The notes beneath the pieces are model-generated. The model was not told where the DNA came from and made no database searches. It was given only the letters and a program-made list of their open reading frames with translations. The position numbers and the translations under genes are program-made. DNA of 11,499 bases from an uncultured Campylobacter sp. (lineage in GTDB: Bacteria; Campylobacterota; Campylobacteria; Campylobacterales; Campylobacteraceae), in assembly GCA_905373295.1 (NCBI GenBank), contig CAJPSJ010000039.1, positions 1 to 11,499 of the forward strand, in the 5' to 3' direction. Each line of letters starts with the position of its first letter. Positions within the stretch are counted from its first letter, which is position 1. Of this stretch, positions 1 through 7,782 are shown in pieces.

Positions 1-48
1 TTACGGCGTGCACTATCACGAGCGGGCGCTCGCGCACGATCATGCCTA
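1..48. other. unassigned sequence next to the nusA break, with a GC-rich inverted repeat
   Basis: The NusA-like minus-strand frame ends in a TAG at 46-48, and the sequence beyond it does not resume NusA in any of the three minus frames. The segment is GC-rich and contains a perfect 6-bp inverted repeat with a 2-base loop (CGAGCG at 19-24, CGCTCG at 27-32). This is flanked by a second inverted pair, CGTGC at 7-11 and GCACG at 34-38. Two frames are open through it: a minus frame starting with ATG at 43-41, and a plus frame from position 2. Neither translation is recognisable to me. It could be a rearrangement junction, an assembly or contig-end artefact, or a foreign insertion. The sequence alone does not decide. 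Confidence 0.5.
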
Positions 49-369
49 CGTGCGACCGAGGTTTTCGATATTTATTTCGTAGCTTAGCTCATCTCCGATC
101 TCCGCGTTTTCGCCTATTTTTTTGGCCTCGCTTAGCGCAATGAAGTTGTGATCGCCGAGCCGCTCATCATCATCTGCTACGACGTGAACCTTTTGGTAAA
201 GCTTGACGCGCTTGGTCTGCGGATCGACTTCGCTGTCGTAGAGATACTCCTCGCCGAAAAGTCTTTTTGCGGTCTGGATGAACGCCGTTTTGACGCGCTC
301 TTTGACGTCTGCGGGCTCAAGCCCCTTTTCATTTGCAATCGACTCGATGATGTCGGTGATTTTTTCCAT
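46..369 (-). CDS. nusA: NusA transcription factor, N-terminal fragment (3' part missing)
   Basis: NusA binds RNA polymerase and nascent RNA and acts in pausing, termination and antitermination. The 107 residues seen match the start of the NusA N-terminal, RNA-polymerase-binding domain: helix MEKITDIIESIANEKGL, then the VKTAFIQTAKRLFGEE segment, ending in NLGRT. Full NusA is normally well over 300 residues, with S1 and two KH domains, none of which is present. ATG at 369-367 is preceded by AAGGA (380-376) at good spacing and by a perfect TATAAT (437-432). The frame stops at TAG 48-46 directly after NLGRT, where family members usually continue with Ala and then the next helix. Divergent placement against the HP0268-like gene and miaB is the usual Campylobacter order, so this is probably the native 5' end. 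Loss of the rest is suspicious because nusA is normally essential. Confidence 0.85.
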   Translation of the reverse strand: MEKITDIIESIANEKGLEPADVKERVKTAFIQTAKRLFGEEYLYDSEVDPQTKRVKLYQKVHVVADDDERLGDHNFIALSEAKKIGENAEIGDELSYEINIENLGRT

Positions 370-431
370 AAATTTTCCTTAAGATTTGATTTCGTGCTAC
401 TAAATTTGGATTTTAAATTTTGAAGTGCGGT

Positions 432-437
432 ATTATA
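432..437 (-). promoter_or_regulatory. -10 box for nusA
   Basis: The minus strand reads TATAAT here, a perfect sigma-70 -10 hexamer, 62 bases upstream of the nusA ATG. The flanks are AT-rich with no clear -35, as expected for Campylobacter promoters. Confidence 0.6.
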
Positions 438-470
438 TGGAATTTTGACTTTATTTTTATTTAAACGAAT

Positions 471-476
471 TATTAT
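471..476 (+). promoter_or_regulatory. probable -10 box for the HP0268-like / miaB cluster
   Basis: TATTAT lies 50 bases upstream of the ATG at 527, with a T-rich run (450-462) before it. TTGACT at 445-450 is too far away (20 bases) for a standard -35. The spacer is divergent, so this and the nusA -10 box sit about 35 bases apart, back to back. Confidence 0.4.
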
Positions 477-526
477 CTAAATTTCGCTAAACTCGCGGGT
501 TTAAAACATAAATGAAAGGATAGATC

Positions 527-769
527 ATGCAGCTAAAACTTGCCAGAACGGAGCTTGCCTCTAAGCCAAAAAGCGTTAAGATCGAGGATTTGCAAGCCCA
601 AGTAGAAAAGAGCGGACAAAAAATATTTTATCTGGATAGAGAAAATTCTCAAAAAGATTTAGCCGCTTTGGTGGATTTTTTCGATACTAAGGGTTTTAGC
701 GTGTATCAGCGCATAGTGCGATACGGGCTGAACGAAAACGAGTATATGTACGAGGTGCATATCCTTTGA
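527..769 (+). CDS. HP0268-like small conserved protein
   Basis: This 80-residue protein matches in length and pattern the HP0268 family of Helicobacter and Campylobacter. Recognisable parts are the N-terminal LKLARTE strand, the central [14 protein letters not shown] segment, [10 protein letters not shown] and the C-terminal [10 protein letters not shown]0268 itself has been described as a small nuclease with nicking and RNase activity, but transfer of that function is inference. A good GAAAGGA site (514-520) precedes the ATG. Its stop overlaps the TTG start of miaB (TTGA, 766-769), so the two are probably translationally coupled. Adjacency to miaB and divergent nusA is the common arrangement in the genus, which supports a role in RNA metabolism. 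Confidence 0.75.
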   Translation: MQLKLARTELASKPKSVKIEDLQAQVEKSGQKIFYLDRENSQKDLAALVDFFDTKGFSVYQRIVRYGLNENEYMYEVHIL

Positions 770-2061
770 GTAAACTCCTCTTCATCCAGACCCTAGGTTG
801 CGCGATGAACGTGCGCGATAGCGAGCATATTATCGCGCAGCTGAAAGAGCAAGATTACGAGATTACCGATGACGTAAATATTGCGGATCTGATCTTAATA
901 AATACCTGCTCCGTACGCGAAAAGCCCGTGCATAAGCTTTTCAGCGAGATCGGAGCTTTTGATAAGGCGCGAAAAAAAGGCTCTAAAATCGGCGTTTGCG
1001 GCTGCACCGCAAGCCATCTGGGCGGAGAAATTTTTAAGCGCGCACCCTTTGTGGATTTCGTACTCGGCGCCAGAAACGTATCTAAAATTTCGCAAGCTGT
1101 ATGTACGCCTAAATTTATCAGCACGGACATAAACTACGACGAGAGCGAGTTTGCCTTCGGCGATTTTGCGAGCTCGCCATATAAATCCTTCATAAACATA
1201 ATGATCGGCTGCGACAAAAAGTGCTCCTACTGCATCGTGCCGCAGACTAGAGGCGATGAAATTTCGATCCCCGCTCAAATCATCTTGCACGAAGCCGAAA
1301 GATCCGCCGCTCGCGGCGCCAAAGAGATATTTTTGCTCGGCCAAAACGTCAATAATTACGGCAAGCGCTTTTCTAATGCCCACGAAAAAATCGACTTCAG
1401 CGACCTGCTCATGCGGCTTAGCAAGATAGAGGGCATCGAGCGCATCCGCTTTACTAGCCCGCATCCGCTGCATATGGACGATAAATTTTTGGACGTTTTT
1501 TGTAATAATCCTAAAATTTGCAAATCGATGCATATGCCCTTGCAAAGCGGCTCCAGCAAGGTTTTGCGCGATATGAAGCGCGGATATACCAAGCAGTGGT
1601 ATCTGGACCGCGCGCTTAAACTGCGCCAAAGCTGTCCGGGCGTGGCGATTAGCACCGACATCATCGTGGGCTATCCGAGCGAGAGCGAGGAGGATTTTGC
1701 CGAGACGATGGAGGTGTTAGAAGCGGTGAGATTCGAGCAGGTTTTTTCGTTTAAATTTAGCCCGCGACCGCTCACGCCGGCAGCAAGCTTAAAGCCGCTG
1801 GATGATGAAATTTCAAGCGAAAGGCTAAGCAGGCTACAAAGCGCTCACGCTAAAATTTTAGACGAGATCGCAGGAGCGCAAAAAGATAAAATTTTCGACG
1901 TGTATTTCGAGGAGCTGCGAGAGAGCGGCACTGCGTGCGGTAGAAGCTTTTCAAATTTTCTAATCTGCGCGCAAGGCGGCGAGGAGCTGTTAGGCAAAAC
2001 GCGCAGAGTACATGTCGAAAAGACCGCCAGAATGGCGCTTTATGGAAAAGTTATCGCTTAA
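766..2061 (+). CDS. miaB: MiaB, tRNA-2-methylthio-N6-dimethylallyladenosine37 synthase
   Basis: This radical-SAM methylthiotransferase converts i6A37 to ms2i6A37 in tRNAs reading UNN codons. Its 431 residues fit the family. The UPF0004 domain carries the auxiliary [4Fe-4S] ligands C12 (TLGCAMN), C48 (NTCSVRE) and C80 (CGCTAS). The radical-SAM motif is C149-x3-C153-x2-C156 (GCDKKCSYC), followed by IVPQTRGDE, which is typical of MiaB rather than RimO. The HMPLQSGS and [11 protein letters not shown] motifs follow, and a TRAM-like RNA-binding tail closes the protein. The start is TTG at 766, overlapping the upstream stop; translation from here gives the standard [15 protein letters not shown] opening, and GAGG at 752-755 could serve as a weak ribosome binding site. 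The acyltransferase gene begins inside its last 20 bases. Confidence 0.95.
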   Translation: MSKLLFIQTLGCAMNVRDSEHIIAQLKEQDYEITDDVNIADLILINTCSVREKPVHKLFSEIGAFDKARKKGSKIGVCGCTASHLGGEIFKRAPFVDFVLGARNVSKISQAVCTPKFISTDINYDESEFAFGDFASSPYKSFINIMIGCDKKCSYCIVPQTRGDEISIPAQIILHEAERSAARGAKEIFLLGQNVNNYGKRFSNAHEKIDFSDLLMRLSKIEGIERIRFTSPHPLHMDDKFLDVFCNNPKICKSMHMPLQSGSSKVLRDMKRGYTKQWYLDRALKLRQSCPGVAISTDIIVGYPSESEEDFAETMEVLEAVRFEQVFSFKFSPRPLTPAASLKPLDDEISSERLSRLQSAHAKILDEIAGAQKDKIFDVYFEELRESGTACGRSFSNFLICAQGGEELLGKTRRVHVEKTARMALYGKVIA

Positions 2062-2695
2062 AAAGCGGCTGTTTTTCCGCATCGCCGAATATCTCATTTT
2101 TATCCTGATTTGGTGTATTTTTTTAACGTGCAGAGTTAAATTTACCCCCGCGAAGCTGCCCGAAAAGCCCTGCGTCGTCGTGTTTTGGCACGGAAGATTA
2201 GCTATGATGAGCTTTGCTTATAGGCGCTGGTGGTTGCGGGATTTCGGCAGCAAGAGGCGAGCTAAGGTCATCATCTCGGGTCACAAAGACGGCGAAATCA
2301 TTACGCGCGTGATCTCGCATTTCGGTATCGGCGCGATCCGCGGCAGTAGCTTCAAGGGGGGAGCGCGTGCGCTTATGGGCGCGATCAAAGAGATAAAAAA
2401 CGGTACCGACGTCATCATTACTCCCGACGGTCCGCGCGGCCCGCTTCACAGCGTCGCCGACGGTGCTGTGATCCTTGCGCAGCGACTAAACTTAGGCATT
2501 TACGCGCTAAATTACGAAGCGAGCAGTTTTTGGAAATTTCGCAGCTGGGACGAGATGGTATTGCCAAAGCCCTTTTCGCGCATAAATTACAGCCTTAGCG
2601 CGCCGCTAAATTTAGAAGGACTTGACCTTGAAGAGGGCAAAGAGGCGATCAGGCAACTGCTTTTTGCAAGCGCCGAGCAGGACGTTAAATTTTAG
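2042..2695 (+). CDS. DUF374 lysophospholipid acyltransferase-family protein
   Basis: This is a probable membrane-associated acyltransferase of the LPLAT superfamily, DUF374/COG2121 branch, thought to act on lipid or lipid A precursors; the substrate is unknown. One hydrophobic helix lies near the N-terminus (about residues 14-30, [16 protein letters not shown]). Family motifs follow in order: [10 protein letters not shown] (His50), SGHKDGE (79-85), [12 protein letters not shown] (100-111) and TPDGPRGP (127-134). The ATG at 2042 gives 217 residues and a natural start just before the membrane helix, overlapping miaB by 20 bases. A possible ATG at 2012 would add ten residues that look like out-of-frame miaB, so I reject it. 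No strong ribosome binding site precedes 2042, which suggests coupling to miaB. The stop is TAG at 2693-2695. Confidence 0.85.
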   Translation: MEKLSLKKRLFFRIAEYLIFILIWCIFLTCRVKFTPAKLPEKPCVVVFWHGRLAMMSFAYRRWWLRDFGSKRRAKVIISGHKDGEIITRVISHFGIGAIRGSSFKGGARALMGAIKEIKNGTDVIITPDGPRGPLHSVADGAVILAQRLNLGIYALNYEASSFWKFRSWDEMVLPKPFSRINYSLSAPLNLEGLDLEEGKEAIRQLLFASAEQDVKF

Positions 2696-2716
2696 TTTGA
2701 AATAATAGTGTTTCGG

Positions 2717-2722
2717 TATAAT
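2717..2722 (+). promoter_or_regulatory. -10 box for the gene at 2742
   Basis: A perfect TATAAT lies only 19 bases before the ATG at 2742, with AGGAG (2732-2736) in between. Transcription from it would begin at about 2729, giving a leader of roughly 13 bases with the ribosome binding site at its very tip. Confidence 0.6.
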
Positions 2723-2741
2723 TGCAATTTTAGGAGAAAAA

Positions 2742-3497
2742 ATGGCACTATTTAAAGCAAAATCATTCCTCGGCGTCGCTAAAAGTGCCGACGCATGCGA
2801 GTTTTTTTATAGAAAATTGGGCTTTGGCAAAAGAATTTTGGATGAGAAATCCGATCGCTTTCCTATAGCGCAAGAAAACGATCTGGCTACCTCGCTGGCG
2901 GGCTTTGCGGATCTTGGTGATAAAAATTTAATCTCTTGCGTACTGATAGACGACGAAAATCAAAGGGTGTATTTTAACGAGGATTATATGATTAAAGAAA
3001 ATAGCATTTATCAAAAAGTCGATGATAGCTTTATAGTGGAATTTCCTCGCGCAAGTGCACAGGCGGCGGATGAGACTTTTGGAATAGAATTTAGCTCGCA
3101 CGCTAGTTTATTTAAAATTTTATACTTCTTGCTAAAAAATCAAAGCGATTTTGAAAACATGGCGATGTTCGCACTGAAATTTAATAACCGCGCGTGTTTT
3201 GTCGTCGCCAACCAAGAGCGCGTACTCTACGCCGACATAATGCGTATCGACGAGGAGATGCAGGCAGCGATGAGCGATACTGACGAGCTATTTTACGAGC
3301 TTTTAAATTTTCAGATCGAGACCTTCTATAAATCCGAAAATAGCGAGTTTCTCACCAACGTTTTCATCTATTCCGACGGTACGCTTAGCAACGAGATCGG
3401 TTATGTGATTTTCACGCGCATCTTCATCAAAACAAATCTGATAAATCTAAATTTCGCCGATTACATCAACAAAATCGCAATGCTGGAAGCCCGCTAG
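2742..3497 (+). CDS. conserved-looking hypothetical protein, 251 aa
   Basis: I do not recognise a named domain. The opening MALFKAKSFLGVAKSADACE and the position downstream of the miaB cluster match what I remember of an uncharacterised Campylobacter protein in the same neighbourhood (near C. jejuni Cj0456c); this is from memory. The protein is soluble and acidic overall, with no signal peptide or membrane helix. The N-terminal third holds a FYRKLGFGKR segment, and the remainder is rich in Asp, Glu and Phe with alternating strand-like stretches (SFIVEFP, ACFVVANQERVLYADIM, GYVIFTRIFIKTNLINL). AGGAG (2732-2736) is well spaced before the ATG, and it has its own TATAAT, so it can be expressed independently of miaB. 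Base use resembles its neighbours. Confidence 0.75.
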   Translation: MALFKAKSFLGVAKSADACEFFYRKLGFGKRILDEKSDRFPIAQENDLATSLAGFADLGDKNLISCVLIDDENQRVYFNEDYMIKENSIYQKVDDSFIVEFPRASAQAADETFGIEFSSHASLFKILYFLLKNQSDFENMAMFALKFNNRACFVVANQERVLYADIMRIDEEMQAAMSDTDELFYELLNFQIETFYKSENSEFLTNVFIYSDGTLSNEIGYVIFTRIFIKTNLINLNFADYINKIAMLEAR

Positions 3498-3690
3498 ATC
3501 AAATATTTTTGCTCCGTACCTAGGCAGAATTTTAAAATTTTATCTTTGCAGTATTGCGCTTGCTTGATACGATTTAGTTGCTTGTTCGCGGTTGCGTTTT
3601 GTTAAATTTATCTCGCGTTACATAATGGAATTTTGACTAGATAAAATCATCCGTATTTTAAACGACTTGCTTTTAAATTTAAGCTTATTT

Positions 3691-3731
3691 GCCGCAAAGG
3701 GTCCGTCTTGCGCCGTAAATTTTATCTTTTT
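3691..3731 (+). terminator. possible weak rho-independent terminator
   Basis: GCCGCAA (3691-3697) can pair with TTGCGCC (3708-3714) with one internal mismatch across a 10-base loop, and the plus strand then becomes T-rich (3718-3731). It would terminate the plus-strand gene ending at 3497, about 200 bases upstream. The stem is short, so this is tentative. The rest of the convergent spacer 3498-3730 shows only AT-rich palindromes of the AATTTTAAAATT type and no gene. Confidence 0.3.
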
Positions 3732-4387
3732 CACGAATCCCGATTAATTTTGCTTAAAAAATTTTCTATCAGAATCCGCCTTTGCTCCACATCGTCGCTA
3801 TCGCTAATGCCCTCTAGCTCGCTTGCGTGATGGGCCTTGGGCGGGATATCTTTCAGATACGACCACACCTCGTCCTCGCTTAAAATTTTGCCGTGCAGAT
3901 CAAAACCTACGTTTAGCGCTCTGCCCGAAACCTCGGCGATATCTGCGTGCAGGTGACCGTAGAGCATCAGCGCGCCATAATGGCAGTTTGCCCACTCGAT
4001 CATCGGGTAGTGAGACAGAGCCGCTCTCTTATGCAATAGGCGCACAAAGGCATATCCCACGATCTGCTCAAACATAAAATTGCCGTCTGCCTTGCGTCCG
4101 TTTAGTAGTTCGTTTTTCATCGCAGCGATCCGCCCGTCGTGGTTGCCAAGCAGCAAAAAATGTCGCCCGTTTAGTCTGCGAAGTAACTCGCAAGTGTGCG
4201 CAAAATCCTTGTGAAAGGAGACGTCGCCGAGATTATAGACGAGATCCTCGGGCGTAACGAGCGCATTCCAAGCGGCGATGAGATTTTCATCCATCTCGGC
4301 TACATTCGCGCCTTTTCTAAAATTCGGATATTTTTTCAGCACCAGCTCGTGGCCGAAGTGCAGATCGGAGGTAAAATAAATGCTCAT
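3731..4387 (-). CDS. calcineurin-like metallophosphoesterase
   Basis: This 218-residue protein has the full metallophosphoesterase signature: D8-x-H10 (SDLHFGH), G54-D55 (NLGDVSFH), G81-N82-H83-D84, S125-H126-Y127-P128 and G144-H145-L146-H147. The tail LNVGFDLHGKIL is typical of the COG4186-like branch of small cytoplasmic phosphoesterases. These residues bind two metal ions, and the enzyme is likely to hydrolyse a phosphoester; the substrate cannot be told from sequence. It lacks signal peptide and membrane segments. ATG at 4387-4385 overlaps the tilS stop in an ATGA arrangement, with GAGGAGA (4398-4392) just upstream, so it is the last gene of the panC-rimO-tilS operon and coupled to tilS. 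The C-terminal 40 residues beyond the catalytic core (DVEQRRILIENFLSKINRDS) look helical and extra. Confidence 0.9.
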   Translation of the reverse strand: MSIYFTSDLHFGHELVLKKYPNFRKGANVAEMDENLIAAWNALVTPEDLVYNLGDVSFHKDFAHTCELLRRLNGRHFLLLGNHDGRIAAMKNELLNGRKADGNFMFEQIVGYAFVRLLHKRAALSHYPMIEWANCHYGALMLYGHLHADIAEVSGRALNVGFDLHGKILSEDEVWSYLKDIPPKAHHASELEGISDSDDVEQRRILIENFLSKINRDS

Positions 4388-5385
4388 AAAATCTCCTCAA
4401 ATAGCGCAAGATCCGCGCCCGCGGAAAATAAAAATCCGCGGTTTATCGGCGGGATAGCGAGCCGCCTGCACGCTTCTTTAAATTTCTTTTCCATCGCCTC
4501 CTTAACATAAGGCGTTACAAAGATAAATTTTGCGCCCGCGCCGACGGCTACCTTGCCGCCAAGAACGCAGCCCGTGCCGTTTTCTAGGCAGCGCGCGCAT
4601 TCGTTTCGCTGTGCGGCGCTTAGCACAAACCCTAGCCTCTTGCACGCCTGATCCACGCCGCGAAGCTCGTTTACACCGCGTTTTATGAGATAAATTTTAG
4701 GCTCGGGATTAGAAATTTCAGGAGTTAAGCTTAACGCATCGGCCGCCAAAAAATCAAAGCTCTTTTTCACGCCGCTAAAGTACTCGTCCAAAAAGGGCTC
4801 GCTAAATTTAGCGCGAATAAATCCGCGTTTAAACCGGTCCGTTAAATTCGTCTCGTCGGTGAAGTATTTTAGGTTTCGCCCCTTTAAAAACCGCTCCAAC
4901 TCGCACTTTCGTACGCCCAAAAGCGGACGAGCGATCGCGTAGTCCTCACGAGTTTCTAGCTCCTGCATGCCTAGCAGCTCGCTAAGCCCCGCGCCGCGCC
5001 CAAGCTGCATCAAAAACCACTCAAATTTATCGTCAAACTGATGTGCCAAGATCAAATTTTCATAGCCCCGCTCGCGGCAAATTTCGGCGAAAAAATCGTA
5101 TCTGACCGCGCGCGCCTCGTGCTCGAAATTTGACTCGCCCAGCTGCACGCTTTTTACGTAAATTTGTTTGTTAAATTTAGCCGCCAAGTCTCGCGCCGAG
5201 GCGACCTCGTCCTTGCTTTGCGCGCGGACGTTGTAGTCCACGATCGCAAGGTCAAATTTCACGCCAGCCTCGTCCAAAAGGTAAAAAAGCGCCGTGCTGT
5301 CGACGCCGTGAGAAAAGGCAAGCAGATTTTTGCCGGCTCGCAGCAAGGCTAGAATTTTGCTCGGAATTTCAGGCGGATTTTTCAT
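4384..5385 (-). CDS. tilS: TilS, tRNA(Ile)-lysidine synthase
   Basis: TilS uses ATP to attach lysine to C34 of tRNA-Ile(CAU), so that it reads AUA and is charged with isoleucine; it is normally essential. The 333-residue protein has the N-type PP-loop fold: FSHGVDSTALF (residues 24-34), DYNVRAQSKDE (50-60), EARAVRYDFF (90-99), LILAHQFDDKFEWFLMQLGR (111-130), RPLL (153-156) and FTDETNLTDRFKRGFIR (175-191). The P-loop is S-H-G-V-D-S, where most families have S-G-G-x-D-S. The C-terminal region is short compared with E. coli TilS (over 400 residues), like other small bacterial versions. It starts 5 bases after the rimO stop, with an AAGAGAG stretch overlapping that stop as a modest ribosome binding site, and its own stop overlaps the phosphoesterase start. 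Confidence 0.92.
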   Translation of the reverse strand: MKNPPEIPSKILALLRAGKNLLAFSHGVDSTALFYLLDEAGVKFDLAIVDYNVRAQSKDEVASARDLAAKFNKQIYVKSVQLGESNFEHEARAVRYDFFAEICRERGYENLILAHQFDDKFEWFLMQLGRGAGLSELLGMQELETREDYAIARPLLGVRKCELERFLKGRNLKYFTDETNLTDRFKRGFIRAKFSEPFLDEYFSGVKKSFDFLAADALSLTPEISNPEPKIYLIKRGVNELRGVDQACKRLGFVLSAAQRNECARCLENGTGCVLGGKVAVGAGAKFIFVTPYVKEAMEKKFKEACRRLAIPPINRGFLFSAGADLALFEEIL

Positions 5386-5390
5386 CTCTC

Positions 5391-6893
5391 TTACGAGCTT
5401 TTTAGCACTCGCGCAAGCAGCCTATCGCCCGCGAATTCCGTGATTTCGCACTCATATAGACCGCCTACTTTTAGATTTTGTACGTAGCTTTCGTTGATTA
5501 AAATTTCGCCGTCAATGTCCTTGTCCCATGCAAGAGGCTTGGCACCGTAAAAAAACTCGCCCTCGCTGCTGGCACCTTCGATTATTAGGGGCATCTTTTT
5601 GCCTACGAGTGCGCGCATGCTGCTATCTATCGCCTCGCGCGTGATTTTTTCGATTTTATTCAGACGGCGGCTAATTGTCCGTGCGGGGATTTGCGGCATC
5701 GCAAAGCTCGCCGTATCCTCCTCCTTGCTGTAAGCAAAAGCTGAAATTCTATCAAATTTAAACTCCTGCAAAAAGTCGCAAAGCTCGTCAAATTCTACGT
5801 CTGTTTCGCCTGGGTGTCCGACGATGATGCCCGTGCGGAGGAACGAGTTTGGCGCTGCACGCATTAGGCTTAAAAGCTCTTTGATCCGCGCCGCGCTCGC
5901 GCCGCGCTTCATCAGGCTTAGCATTTTGTCGTTTATGTGCTGAATCGGCATGTCGAAGTAATTTGCGAAAACGGGTGAGCCCACGATCGTGCGGATGAGT
6001 CGCTCGTCGGTGCTGGTGGGGTAGAGATACAGCACGCGCGCGACCTTGACGCCTCTAATTTTTTCGATGCGTTTTATCAGCGCGACTAGATCTATATCCT
6101 GCTCGTGGGCTTTTTCGTCGCCAGCACTCTCGCCGCCAGAGCCCTTATCGCAGACGAGCCTACTTTGAGCGGAAATTTTATCTCCCGCGCTGCCGCTTGG
6201 GCCATCGGAATTCTGCTCGTCGCGAAAGCCTGCAAAATTTAACTCATCGCGAGAGCCTTTAAAATTCGATCCGTCCTTTTTGCTGCGTCTTAGATCGCGA
6301 CCGAAGCTGCTAGAATCCTGCGCTATAAAGCTAAAATCGTAAAATCCGCGCGCTACCAAACTGCGTACCTCCGCTTCGATGTCGTCGATGCTGCGGCTTT
6401 TTAGGCGGCCTTTGAAGCTCGGAATGGCGCAGAAAGAGCACTTTTGATTACAGCCTTCCGAAATTTTAACGTAAGCGTGGTAGTTTGAGCCCGTTATCAC
6501 GCGCGAAGAGGTAAGCGCGGGGCTTTGCAGATAGGTTTGCGGGCTGAATAAATTCTGCTTTTTTAAAATCATCTCATCGATTTTATCGTAGTCGCCAACG
6601 CCGCTGAAAATATCGACCTCGGGCAGCTCGCGCATAAGTTCGTCTTTGTAGCGCTGCATCAAACAGCCCGTGACGACCAGCAGCGCGCCGCTTTTTTTCT
6701 GCTCGATAAGCTTCAAAATTGCACGGATACTCTCCTGCTTGGCGCTTGCTATGAAGCCACAAGTATTTACGATCATCACATCCGCACTCGCAGGCTCATC
6801 TGTGAGCTCGTAGTTTTGCAGGCGTCCGAGCATGATCTCGGAATCAACTAAATTCTTATTACAGCCCAGCGAGACGAGATGGAGTTTTGCCAT
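5391..6893 (-). CDS. rimO: RimO, ribosomal protein S12 methylthiotransferase, with an internal insertion
   Basis: RimO is a radical-SAM enzyme that methylthiolates a conserved Asp of ribosomal protein S12. Auxiliary cluster ligands are C11 (SLGCNKN), C45 (NTCGF) and C77 (TGCLMQR). The radical-SAM motif is C148-x3-C152-x2-C155 (GCNQKCSFC), followed by [12 protein letters not shown], which marks RimO rather than Mia[25 protein letters not shown] and [11 protein letters not shown] follow, and a C-terminal TRAM domain covers about 430-500. The protein is 500 residues against about 440 in most homologues. The excess is a hydrophilic Gly/Ser/Asp/Lys-rich stretch at about 202-266, between [12 protein letters not shown] and [15 protein letters not shown] at 6893-6891 lies one base after the panC stop and has no clear ribosome binding site, implying coupling to panC. 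Confidence 0.93.
   Translation of the reverse strand: MAKLHLVSLGCNKNLVDSEIMLGRLQNYELTDEPASADVMIVNTCGFIASAKQESIRAILKLIEQKKSGALLVVTGCLMQRYKDELMRELPEVDIFSGVGDYDKIDEMILKKQNLFSPQTYLQSPALTSSRVITGSNYHAYVKISEGCNQKCSFCAIPSFKGRLKSRSIDDIEAEVRSLVARGFYDFSFIAQDSSSFGRDLRRSKKDGSNFKGSRDELNFAGFRDEQNSDGPSGSAGDKISAQSRLVCDKGSGGESAGDEKAHEQDIDLVALIKRIEKIRGVKVARVLYLYPTSTDERLIRTIVGSPVFANYFDMPIQHINDKMLSLMKRGASAARIKELLSLMRAAPNSFLRTGIIVGHPGETDVEFDELCDFLQEFKFDRISAFAYSKEEDTASFAMPQIPARTISRRLNKIEKITREAIDSSMRALVGKKMPLIIEGASSEGEFFYGAKPLAWDKDIDGEILINESYVQNLKVGGLYECEITEFAGDRLLARVLKSS
6096..6290 (-). other. low-complexity insertion inside rimO
   Basis: About 65 codons (RimO residues 202-266) are absent from the usual family length and interrupt the radical-SAM domain at a surface loop between [12 protein letters not shown] and the [12 protein letters not shown] helix. 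The encoded peptide is rich in G, S, D, E, K and N, with no predicted hydrophobic core. It preserves the reading frame and contains the tandem repeat at 6216-6269. The boundaries are estimated from memory of the family pattern, not from an alignment. Confidence 0.7.
6216..6269 (-). repeat. two imperfect 27-bp tandem repeats in rimO
   Basis: 6216-6242 and 6243-6269 match at 21 of 27 positions. At the protein level they give adjacent nine-residue units of the form x-N-F-x-G-x-R-D-E (SNFKGSRDE then LNFAGFRDE). A third, decayed unit may follow in QNSDGPSGS. The unit length is a multiple of three, so copy change keeps RimO in frame. Confidence 0.75.
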
Positions 6894-6894
6894 T

Positions 6895-7716
6895 TTACAG
6901 CCAGATATTATCGATCAGGCGGGTTGTGCCGACCTTTGCGGCAAGCAGGATTATCGTATCGCCTTGCTTGATCTGCGAAATTTCATTAAATTTGTAATCC
7001 ACGAACGCTATGTAATCGACCGCCAGCGGCTCAAGCACGCTAAACATCTTTTCGCGGATGATATTTAGGCTGATCTCGCCTTTTTTAATAAGCGAGCTGG
7101 CGTTTAGCAAGGAGCGCGAAAGCTTAAGCGCCATAAGCTTTCCCTCCTCATCCAAATAAGCGTTGCGCGAGCTAAGCGCCAATCCATCGCTCTCGCGCAC
7201 GATCTCACAAGGGATGATACTTATAGGCATAAAAAAGTTCTTTACCATCTTCTGCACTATGAAAAGCTGCTGGGTGTCCTTTTTACCCATATAAACGTTG
7301 CTAGGACGAGTTAGATTAAAAAGCTTATTTAGCACTTTAAGTACACCGTCGAAATGCCCCGGGCGCGTCTTGCCCTCTAAAATTTCGCTTAACGGCTTAG
7401 GCGCGATAATGCCCGGCTCACAGGAGCCGTAAATTTCATCTACGCTCGGAATAAAAAGCGCGTTCACATCGAGGCTTTCGCAAATTTTAATATCGCCCGC
7501 TTCGTTTTTTGGGTAGCTATTTAAATCCTCGCCGGGCAAAAACTGCGCCGGATTGATGAATGCCGAGACGATTACGATGTCGTTTTCGTTCCGCGCTCTT
7601 TTTATGAGGCTCGCATGCCCCGCGTGCAAAGCCCCCATCGTAGGTACGAAGCCCACGCTGCCGCTTGCCGCCGCTCTGAAGCTTTTTAGCTCCTCTACGC
7701 TTCTAATAATTTGCAT
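6895..7716 (-). CDS. panC: PanC, pantothenate synthetase
   Basis: PanC condenses pantoate and beta-alanine, using ATP, to pantothenate, the precursor of coenzyme A. The 273 residues are the normal family length. Motifs: [10 protein letters not shown] (25-34, the nucleotide-binding HxGH), NPAQF (55-59), RPGHFDGV (118-125), MGKKDTQQL (143-151, the usual GEKD as GKKD) and [12 protein letters not shown] (174-185). ATG at 7716-7714 has a weak purine-rich AAGAGAG upstream and a good TATAAT (7759-7754). It is the first gene of a four-gene minus-strand operon with rimO, tilS and the phosphoesterase. No panB or panD is present in the window, so panC is separated from the rest of the pathway here. Confidence 0.95.
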   Translation of the reverse strand: MQIIRSVEELKSFRAAASGSVGFVPTMGALHAGHASLIKRARNENDIVIVSAFINPAQFLPGEDLNSYPKNEAGDIKICESLDVNALFIPSVDEIYGSCEPGIIAPKPLSEILEGKTRPGHFDGVLKVLNKLFNLTRPSNVYMGKKDTQQLFIVQKMVKNFFMPISIIPCEIVRESDGLALSSRNAYLDEEGKLMALKLSRSLLNASSLIKKGEISLNIIREKMFSVLEPLAVDYIAFVDYKFNEISQIKQGDTIILLAAKVGTTRLIDNIWL

Positions 7717-7753
7717 TGTTCTCTCTTTTCAATATAAAATATTAAGGCTGGCA

Positions 7754-7759
7754 ATTATA
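7754..7759 (-). promoter_or_regulatory. -10 box for the panC-rimO-tilS-phosphoesterase operon
   Basis: The minus strand reads TATAAT, 37 bases upstream of the panC ATG, in an AT-rich setting. It is the only clear promoter seen for the four genes. Confidence 0.6.
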
Positions 7760-7776
7760 TCAAAAAATATTAAAGG

Positions 7777-7782
7777 TATAAA
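7777..7782 (+). promoter_or_regulatory. possible -10 box for the small membrane-protein operon
   Basis: TATAAA lies about 100 bases before the ATG at 7882, back to back with the panC promoter. TAAAAT at 7831-7836 is an alternative giving a shorter leader. A small GAGCT/AGCTC inverted repeat (7844-7855, 2-base loop) would fall in the leader of either transcript. None of these is decisive. Confidence 0.3.

Noticed and set aside
895..1629. A 244-codon open frame antisense to miaB
   Set aside because: It lies wholly inside miaB on the other strand, has no ribosome binding site or recognisable domain, and is explained by the codon use of miaB. The same applies to the shorter antisense frames over prfB, tilS and rimO.
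2012..2041. Earlier ATG for the acyltransferase
   Set aside because: It would add ten residues that are out-of-frame miaB sequence and has no better ribosome binding site; the ATG at 2042 starts directly before the membrane helix.
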